Positions 1 through 4,151 of a stretch of DNA of 8,053 bases are shown in pieces. The DNA comes from an uncultured Collinsella sp. (GTDB lineage Bacteria; Actinomycetota; Coriobacteriia; Coriobacteriales; Coriobacteriaceae): positions 1 to 8,053 of the forward strand of contig CABURG010000075.1 in NCBI GenBank assembly GCA_902493835.1. Direction: 5' to 3'. Each line of letters starts with the position of its first letter. Position 1 is the stretch's first letter. A program made the position numbers and the translations under genes. The notes beneath the pieces were generated by a model, which was given only the letters and a program-made list of their open reading frames with translations, was not told where the DNA came from and ran no database searches.

Positions 1-134
1 CACGGGTCAAGATGCACTAGGCCTGGACGAAGTCCGGGCCCGCGCCTTTAGACGCGAGCCCGGGGCCCGTGGGTTATACCCTAAGAGCAAACCACCCTTT
101 TTAAGGGTGGTTCTGATTTAAGACAGGTTGCTCG
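1..134. other. Unassigned leading stretch, possible end of an insertion sequence
   Basis: I recognise no gene here. Frame 2 of the plus strand stays open from the window edge to TAA at 119-121 (39 codons), but its translation resembles no family I know. Positions 22-72 are very GC-rich and partly self-complementary. Read on the minus strand, the segment ending GCTCTTAGGGTATAACCC (about 71-88) resembles the terminal repeats of ISL3-family elements, which often begin GGCTCTT. The gene to the right appears to have lost its 5' part, which would fit an insertion or rearrangement boundary here. Only one end is in the window, with no transposase and no visible target duplication, so this is a weak inference. 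Confidence 0.2.
90..112. repeat. Perfect 10-bp hairpin with 3-nt loop
   Basis: AACCACCCTT (90-99) and AAGGGTGGTT (103-112) are exact reverse complements around a TTT loop. Neither strand has a clean run of T after the stem, so a Rho-independent terminator is possible but not well supported. It lies just before the truncated nuclease-like gene and may mark the edge of the material at 1-89. Confidence 0.5.
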
Positions 135-803
135 GTGCCGCTGAGTGCAGGACGCCGGCTGTTGCGTCCGCGGACGGCGGGTGCGCTTGAACAAGCCGAC
201 GGCGTGCGGGCGACGCCGTTTTGGCGCACGGTAGAGGATTGCCTGCTGCGCGCGCCGTTTTCGTATGGCCTGGCGATTGCCGATTCTGCGTTGCGGACAA
301 AGGGCGTATCGCGCGATGACTTTTGTGAGCGGCTTCGTATAGATTGTGAAGGCAAGCACGGGTATCGCAGAGCGCAGGTGATCGCGTCGTATGCGGACGG
401 GCTGTCCGAAAACGGTGGCGAGTCTCGGTTCCGAGCGTTCTTTATTGCATACGGGTTTCTGGTGCCAGAGTTGCAGGTGGAGTTTCGTGATCCGCTCAAT
501 CCGAATCAGGTGTTTCGAGTCGACTATTTCTGGAGACTCGAGGACGGGGCGTGCGTGATTGGCGAGCTCGATGGAAAGGGAAAGTATACCCTGCAGGATG
601 GTGGGGATCGGGAGTCGGTCGGCCCATTCGTGGCGGAACGTCAACGGGAGTCCCATCTGACGATGCTCGGACATAAGGTACTGAGGTTTACGTTTGATGA
701 GCTCAAGAACCCGGGGAAGCTGGCTGAAAAGCTGAGACTGGCGGGCATTCCGCAGCGGGTCGATTTGGCTGAGGAATGGAGACGGCAGTGGTATGGGTGC
801 TGA
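135..803 (+). CDS. Nuclease-like (PD-(D/E)XK / DUF559-type) protein, probably N-terminally truncated
   Basis: The 222-residue product starts at GTG with a weak AGG seven bases upstream. The C-terminal half has the layout of the DUF559/Vsr-like endonuclease fold found at the end of many actinobacterial AbiEi-antitoxin-like proteins. There is a Gly-Gly-Glu-Ser helix start (residues 94-97), Arg-Val-Asp on a strand (Asp130), then Glu144-Leu-Asp146-Gly-Lys148 followed by Tyr151. These are candidate metal-binding residues of the PD-(D/E)XK type. Family members I recall are near 300 residues with an N-terminal winged helix. Here the reading frame opens inside the middle region, and a TGA at 114-116 stops any upstream extension. 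The gene may therefore be a decaying remnant, although it is intact from the GTG onward. Nuclease activity and an antitoxin role are not shown by the sequence. No partner toxin gene is adjacent. Confidence 0.6.
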   Translation: MPLSAGRRLLRPRTAGALEQADGVRATPFWRTVEDCLLRAPFSYGLAIADSALRTKGVSRDDFCERLRIDCEGKHGYRRAQVIASYADGLSENGGESRFRAFFIAYGFLVPELQVEFRDPLNPNQVFRVDYFWRLEDGACVIGELDGKGKYTLQDGGDRESVGPFVAERQRESHLTMLGHKVLRFTFDELKNPGKLAEKLRLAGIPQRVDLAEEWRRQWYGC

Positions 804-845
804 GGGGTGCGGCTGACGCGGGTGTGGTTGTTCCTACCGAGTTTG

Positions 846-1141
846 TCTCGATCTGTAACAACAAGGGGCCGTTTGGCCTCGTAACTGTTACAGATCGAGA
901 CAGAAGGTTGGCTGCCGCTAAAAGATCTCAATCTGTAACATCTAGAGGCCGAAAACCTGTCTACTTGTTACAGATTTAGACGTTTGACGACAGGGCTGGA
1001 GAATATCTCGATCTGTAACATCTAACGGCCAAAAACCGGTCTAACTGTTACAGATCGAGACAAAGGTTGGACGCGGTGCCGAAAGATCTCGATCTGTAAC
1101 ACTTGGAAGGTTAAAGACGGTCTACCTGTTACAGATCGAGA
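846..1141. repeat. Array of four 15-25-15 palindromic units (eight alternating half-sites, 40-bp pitch)
   Basis: The half-site TCTCGATCTGTAACA occurs at 846-860, 926-940, 1006-1020 and 1087-1101. Its reverse complement TGTTACAGATCGAGA occurs at 886-900, 966-980, 1046-1060 and 1127-1141. Units 1, 3 and 4 pair perfectly over 15 bp, and unit 1 extends to 17 bp (844-860 with 886-902). Unit 2 has changes at 930 (G to A), 976 (C to T) and 977 (G to T). The first two compensate each other and keep a pair. Every loop is exactly 25 nt, and the gaps between units are 25, 25 and 26 nt, so half-sites start every 40 or 41 bases. The array fills most of the gap between two plus-strand genes. It resembles the alternating REP arrays called BIMEs in enterobacteria in organisation, not in sequence. 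No coding frame of note crosses it. Confidence 0.92.
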
Positions 1142-1294
1142 CGTTTTGCTGGAACGGCCGAAGCATCGCTGCACTGTTTCCGTTTGCCCTCACATCTCTC
1201 TCGTCCCTCCGTTAACCGATATGTCCGCAGCAACTCTGCCGCGCTGGGCGATAATGGACAAATGTTCAAGTTAATCGTGAGGGAGGAGCTCGAT
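1142..1294 (+). promoter_or_regulatory. Leader of the amidohydrolase gene with a possible -10 element
   Basis: This is 153 bases between the repeat array and the ATG at 1295. GATAAT at 1250-1255 resembles a -10 hexamer, but the position 17 bases upstream (GCAGCA, 1227-1232) is a poor -35. The purine-rich GGGAGGAG at 1281-1288 is a strong ribosome-binding site, six bases before ATG 1295. It is the main reason for choosing that start over the in-frame ATG at 1184, which has no comparable site. I see no other regulator site. Confidence 0.35.
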
Positions 1295-2665
1295 ATGGCG
1301 ACTGCCGATCGTCCCACGTTGTTTATCAATGCGACCGTTCTGGATGGCTCGGAGCATATGGAGCCGCAGCCCGATATGGCCGTGACCGTCGAGCGTGGCG
1401 TCATCACCTGGATGGGACCTAGCGCCGTGGCGCAAGCACCTGCAGGTGCCGAGGTCATCGACCTGGCAGGTGCGTATCTCATGCCGGGCCTCATCAATAT
1501 GCATGTGCATCTGTGCGGTTCGGGCAAACCGGTCTCGGCGGGAGATGCGGGCGCACTCATGAAGAAGCTCGACAATCCCGTGGGCCGCGCCATCGTGCGC
1601 CATATCCTCAAGGGCAGCGCTCAGCAGCAGCTGGCAAGCGGCGTGACCACGGTGCGCGGTGCGGGCGATCCGCTGTTTGCCGATATCGCCGTGCGCAACG
1701 CCATCGACGCCGGCAAGTATCAGGGTCCGCGCCTGGTAGCGCCGGGAACGGGCGTTACGGTGCCGGGTGGTCACGGTGCTGGGTTGTTCGCCCAGGTGGC
1801 TAACAGCCCCGCCGAGGCGGCCGAACAGGTGCGCGACTTGTACGCGCGTGGCGCCGACGTCATCAAGCTGTTCGTGACGGGCGGCGTGTTCGACGCGACC
1901 GAAGTAGGCGAGCCGGGCGTGCTACGCATGCCGGTCGATGTCGCCGCTGCGGCGTGCAAGGCGGCGCACGAGGTTGGCCTTCCGGTCATGGCTCATGTCG
2001 AGAGCACCGAAGGTGTGAAGGCCGCGCTTCAGGCCGGCGTCGACACAATCGAGCACGGCGCTCCGATGACCCCCGAGATTCTGGAGCTGTATCGAGGCGC
2101 CGTGGGTACGCAGCTCGAGGGACGCGCACCGAGCGTGACCTGCACGATCAGTCCGGCGCTGCCGTTTGTGTTGCTCGATCCGGAAAAGACTCATTCGACC
2201 GATACGCAAAAGAAGAACGGCGACATCGTGTGCTCGGGCATTATCGAGAGTGCTCGTGCGGCGCTAGAAGCCGGTATCAAGGTAGGCCTGGGCACGGACT
2301 CGAGCTGCCCGTTCGTGACGCAGTACGACATGTGGCGCGAGGTGGCCTACTTTGCCAAGTACGTCAAAGTGAGCAATGCCTTTGCACTGCATACGGCCAC
2401 GCAGGTCAATGCTGAGCTACTGGGCCTGGGTGACGAGACCGGTACGATCGAGTGCGGCAAGGCAGCCGACATTTTGGTGACGCGCGAGAACCCGCTCGAT
2501 GACCTGTGCGCTCTGCGTGAGCCGATGCATGTGATGTGCCGCGGTGACTTGGTGCGCAAGCTCAAGGTCAAGCGTATCCCTGAGGTTGACGCGGAGCTCG
2601 ACGCGATTATGGCCATGCCGGCAGAGGCGCTGGCTGAGGAGCTTGCCCGCGATGGCGTAGCGTAA
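1295..2665 (+). CDS. Metal-dependent amidohydrolase (imidazolonepropionase-like / Xaa-Arg dipeptidase-like)
   Basis: This is a cytoplasmic hydrolase of 456 residues, typical for the amidohydrolase superfamily, with no signal peptide. The metal ligands appear in order: His70-Val-His72 at the end of the first barrel strand, Lys191 in the Ile-Lys-Leu-Phe-Val-Thr-Gly-Gly stretch (in relatives a carbamylated bridging lysine), His234, His254 in Ile-Glu-His-Gly, and Asp335 in Gly-Thr-Asp-Ser-Ser. This set fits the binuclear subgroup related to imidazolonepropionase and to bacterial prolidases that cleave Xaa-Arg or Xaa-Lys dipeptides. The exact substrate cannot be read from sequence, and no hut or transport gene is nearby to suggest one. 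The N-terminal and C-terminal segments (about 1-60 and 380-430) form the usual small beta domain. The gene stands alone between the repeat array and a terminator, so it is probably monocistronic. The in-frame ATG at 1184 would add 37 residues of unconvincing sequence. Confidence 0.9.
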   Translation: MATADRPTLFINATVLDGSEHMEPQPDMAVTVERGVITWMGPSAVAQAPAGAEVIDLAGAYLMPGLINMHVHLCGSGKPVSAGDAGALMKKLDNPVGRAIVRHILKGSAQQQLASGVTTVRGAGDPLFADIAVRNAIDAGKYQGPRLVAPGTGVTVPGGHGAGLFAQVANSPAEAAEQVRDLYARGADVIKLFVTGGVFDATEVGEPGVLRMPVDVAAAACKAAHEVGLPVMAHVESTEGVKAALQAGVDTIEHGAPMTPEILELYRGAVGTQLEGRAPSVTCTISPALPFVLLDPEKTHSTDTQKKNGDIVCSGIIESARAALEAGIKVGLGTDSSCPFVTQYDMWREVAYFAKYVKVSNAFALHTATQVNAELLGLGDETGTIECGKAADILVTRENPLDDLCALREPMHVMCRGDLVRKLKVKRIPEVDAELDAIMAMPAEALAEELARDGVA

Positions 2666-2717
2666 GCGCTGGTGTGACAGGGGACAGCCGGCTCGTCGAA
2701 TCTTGCCGCCATATGCA

Positions 2718-2752
2718 AAAAGCCGAGGTCTCAACGCGAGGCCTCGGCTTTT
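2718..2752. terminator. Bidirectional Rho-independent terminator
   Basis: The stem AAAAGCCGAGG (2718-2728) pairs with CCTCGGCTTTT (2742-2752), flanked by A and T runs on both sides. It lies between the stop codons of two convergent genes, 52 bases after the amidohydrolase and 22 bases after the minus-strand membrane protein gene. It should therefore end transcription from both directions. Confidence 0.9.
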
Positions 2753-2774
2753 ATTTTGTCCTATGGTGTAGCGG

Positions 2775-3248
2775 CTAGGAGCGCGTCTCCATCTTGGCGT
2801 GGCACTTGGGGCAGGTGACGCGGATCTTGCCCTTGCCCTTGGGGACGGACAGCATCTGGCCGCAGTTGGGGCACTTGAGGTAGGCCGTGGTCTTGCGACC
2901 CTTCCACATCTTCTTGGCCGTTCGCTTGGCGCGCTCAAAGTCCTCCTTGCTGGTACCAGCGGCACGCGAAGCGTTTGCGGCCGCAGTCCCGCCGCCCAAG
3001 CTAGCGACGAACTTGCCTAGGCCGGGGACGTTTGCGGTCGCCGTAACAAAGGCGTCGTTCTCCTTGCGGCGCGCGTCGATGTTTTTGGACAGGCCGCGCA
3101 GCACGCCAATCACGATAACGGCGATGGCGATCCAGCTGAGCCACTGAATACGGGCCATCGATCCGATCATCGCGATGACGATTCCAGCAAAGCCCATCAC
3201 GATGGTGAGCTCGTCGGCGCCGTTGCGACCCTTCATAAAGTCATTCAT
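2775..3248 (-). CDS. Small membrane protein with C-terminal zinc ribbon, function unknown
   Basis: I do not recognise a named family for this 157-residue protein. Two hydrophobic segments (about residues 13-30 and 35-51) form a likely hairpin in the membrane. A basic, alanine- and glycine-rich cytoplasmic linker follows (about 52-120). The protein ends in a ribbon with Cys126-Pro-Asn-Cys129 and Cys146-Pro-Lys-Cys149, spaced as in a structural zinc site. The ATG has AAAGG upstream at an acceptable distance (CAGTTCTGC between). TATAAA on the minus strand (3289-3284) could be a -10 element. If so, its -35 would fall inside the neighbouring 67-bp palindrome. It is the last gene of the minus-strand run after csoR, 114 bases away. 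That palindrome fills most of the gap, so cotranscription with the copper genes is uncertain. Binding of copper rather than zinc by the cysteines cannot be excluded. Confidence 0.75.
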   Translation of the reverse strand: MNDFMKGRNGADELTIVMGFAGIVIAMIGSMARIQWLSWIAIAVIVIGVLRGLSKNIDARRKENDAFVTATANVPGLGKFVASLGGGTAAANASRAAGTSKEDFERAKRTAKKMWKGRKTTAYLKCPNCGQMLSVPKGKGKIRVTCPKCHAKMETRS

Positions 3249-3295
3249 GCAGAACTGCCTTTCATTTCGCTGTGCTGCACGCTTTTATACCCCTT

Positions 3296-3362
3296 TTGGT
3301 GCAAGGGGGACAGGTTAATCTGCACCAAGGTGGTGCAAACGTACCTGTCCCCCTTGCACCAA
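3296..3362. repeat. Nested 67-bp palindrome abutting the csoR stop codon
   Basis: Outer arms of 20 bp (3296-3315 and 3343-3362) are exact reverse complements. They contain a GGTGCAAGGGGGACAGGT core. Inside the loop is a second hairpin, TGCACCA (3321-3327) with TGGTGCA (3331-3337). The inner hairpin repeats the GGTGCA motif of the outer arm, suggesting internal duplication. The right arm ends at the base next to the csoR stop (3363-3365). There is no T-run after the stem on the minus strand, so it is not a classical terminator, though it could protect the csoR transcript 3' end. Confidence 0.9.
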
Positions 3363-3635
3363 TTACTTGGCGAGCTTGTCGACGACGCGCTCTATCTCGG
3401 CGAGCTTGGCGGCTTTGAGCTCCTCGTCGCCCGATTCGATGGCCGAGGCGACGCAGCCCTCGATGTGTGCCTTCAACACATCGGCGTTGATGCGGGCGAT
3501 GAGCGCCTGCGTGGCCATGAGCTGCGTGGAGATGTCGACGCAGTAACGGTCCTCCTCCACCATCCGCAGGATGCCGTCGATTTGCCCACGTGCCGTTTTG
3601 AGCATGCGGGTCACCGATTTATGGTCTGCCATCAT
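3363..3635 (-). CDS. csoR: CsoR-family copper-sensing transcriptional repressor
   Basis: The 90-residue all-helical protein matches the CsoR/RcnR (DUF156) family in length and layout. It has a basic N-terminal helix (Arg16-Gly-Gln-Ile-Asp-Gly), then Tyr31-Cys32, and His57-Ile-Glu-Gly-Cys61. Cys32, His57 and Cys61 correspond to the Cys-His-Cys set that coordinates Cu(I) in characterised CsoR proteins. This set favours copper over nickel/cobalt (RcnR) or persulfide sensing (CstR). Family proteins bind GC-rich dyads and release DNA when Cu(I) binds. A fitting operator lies in the copA promoter at 6546-6562. Two adjacent ATG codons are possible starts (3633-3635 and 3630-3632). GAGGA just upstream serves either. 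The gene follows copZ by 135 bases and is bracketed by two palindromic elements, so it may be partly uncoupled from the pump transcript. Confidence 0.93.
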   Translation of the reverse strand: MMADHKSVTRMLKTARGQIDGILRMVEEDRYCVDISTQLMATQALIARINADVLKAHIEGCVASAIESGDEELKAAKLAEIERVVDKLAK

Positions 3636-3677
3636 GGCGGGTCCTCGTTTCTGGTCGATTTTCCGGATGCCCCCGTC

Positions 3678-3744
3678 AGTTGCGGTGAAATAGTTCTTGT
3701 TTGCAGGCTTGAAGCGCTAAAACAGGAACTATTTCACCGCAACT
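3678..3744. repeat. 67-bp palindrome between copZ and csoR
   Basis: Arms of 24 nt (3678-3701 and 3721-3744) are complementary except for one position (T3697 against G3725), around a 19-nt loop. The arm core is GTTGCGGTGAAATAGTTC. The lone mismatch would be a G-U pair in RNA from the plus strand and A-C in RNA from the minus strand. The sequence is unlike the other repeat families here. It lies 26 bases after the copZ stop and 42 bases before the csoR start. It could act as a mobile palindrome, an mRNA processing site or a partial terminator. Confidence 0.9.
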
Positions 3745-3770
3745 TCTGAGGATTGAGTAGGCGGCGTCTG

Positions 3771-3992
3771 CTACGCGGCGGTCACGGACAGGGCGTGGAA
3801 CTTCTCGCCCGCGCCCTCGACGGCGGCGGCGAGCTGCTCGGCGGTCACGGTGTCGGCGCACTCCACCTGGACGGTCTGGGTCTCGTGGTCGGCATCGGCA
3901 TCGGTCACGCCGGCAACGTTGAGCAGTGCCGTCTCGACAGTAGCGTCGCAGTGGCCGCACATAAGGCCGGAAGTCTTGATTGTGTAACGCAT
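3771..3992 (-). CDS. copZ: CopZ-like copper chaperone (single HMA domain)
   Basis: The 73-residue protein is a single heavy-metal-associated domain with the usual beta-alpha-beta-beta-alpha-beta length. The metal site is Gly9-Leu-Met-Cys12-Gly-His-Cys15. In the family consensus Gly-Met-Thr-Cys-x-x-Cys the Met and Thr are replaced here by Leu and Met. CopZ proteins carry Cu(I) in the cytoplasm and hand it to CopA or to CsoR, and both genes are its direct neighbours. AGGAG at 4004-4000 lies seven bases before the ATG, a strong ribosome-binding site. A GATAAT at 4021-4016 might be a -10 but lacks a good -35. The gene is 152 bases from copA, with a structured element between. The His inside the Cys-x-x-Cys site is less usual for CopZ. 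Another soft metal such as mercury is possible, but csoR and copA favour copper. Confidence 0.88.
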   Translation of the reverse strand: MRYTIKTSGLMCGHCDATVETALLNVAGVTDADADHETQTVQVECADTVTAEQLAAAVEGAGEKFHALSVTAA

Positions 3993-4057
3993 GGGTGTAC
4001 TCCTTATCGATTGAGATTATCTGACAGTTTAGTCGTGAACAGCGTCATCTTAAAGGT

Positions 4058-4151
4058 GCGCTGAGGTGCCCGAGATTGCCCCGAAAGAGGAGCGAAGCGT
4101 ACTTGGGTACGCGAGCGACGGTTTGAGGGGCAAGGTCGGGTGCTTCAGCGC
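4058..4151 (+). ncRNA. 94-bp RNA-like hairpin element overlapping the copA stop codon
   Basis: Arms of 25 nt (4058-4082 and 4127-4151) pair with five exceptions to Watson-Crick pairing. Three of these are G-U pairs if the plus strand is transcribed, but A-C mismatches on the minus strand. Inside, GCGTAC (4097-4102) and GTACGC (4107-4112) form a perfect stem on a TTGG tetraloop. Symmetrical 14-nt purine-rich internal loops on both sides carry a GAGCGA motif. Next to the outer stem, G4083-A4126 and A4084-G4125 could form tandem G-A pairs. The right arm includes the copA stop codon (4145-4147). Calling it an RNA on the plus strand rests on the wobble asymmetry only. It may equally be a dispersed palindromic repeat. 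Confidence 0.5.

Noticed and set aside
846..1141. CRISPR array
   Set aside because: The regular 40-bp pitch looks CRISPR-like, but repeats alternate in orientation, are only 15 nt, some gaps resemble each other, and no cas gene is present.
1184..1294. Longer amidohydrolase start at ATG 1184
   Set aside because: The added 37 residues have no family character and no ribosome site, while GGGAGGAG sits right before ATG 1295.
2676..2687. GACAG-GG-GACAG direct repeat after the amidohydrolase stop
   Set aside because: It shares only AGGGGACAG-like bases with the 3296-3362 palindrome and has no pairing arm. Too short to call a repeat copy.
3330..3749. Plus-strand open frame of 139 codons opposite csoR
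   Set aside because: It runs through both palindromes and is antisense to an unmistakable CsoR. No ribosome-binding site.
4016..4021. Separate copZ promoter with GATAAT as -10
   Set aside because: No acceptable -35 at 16-19 bases. Readthrough from copA explains expression as well.
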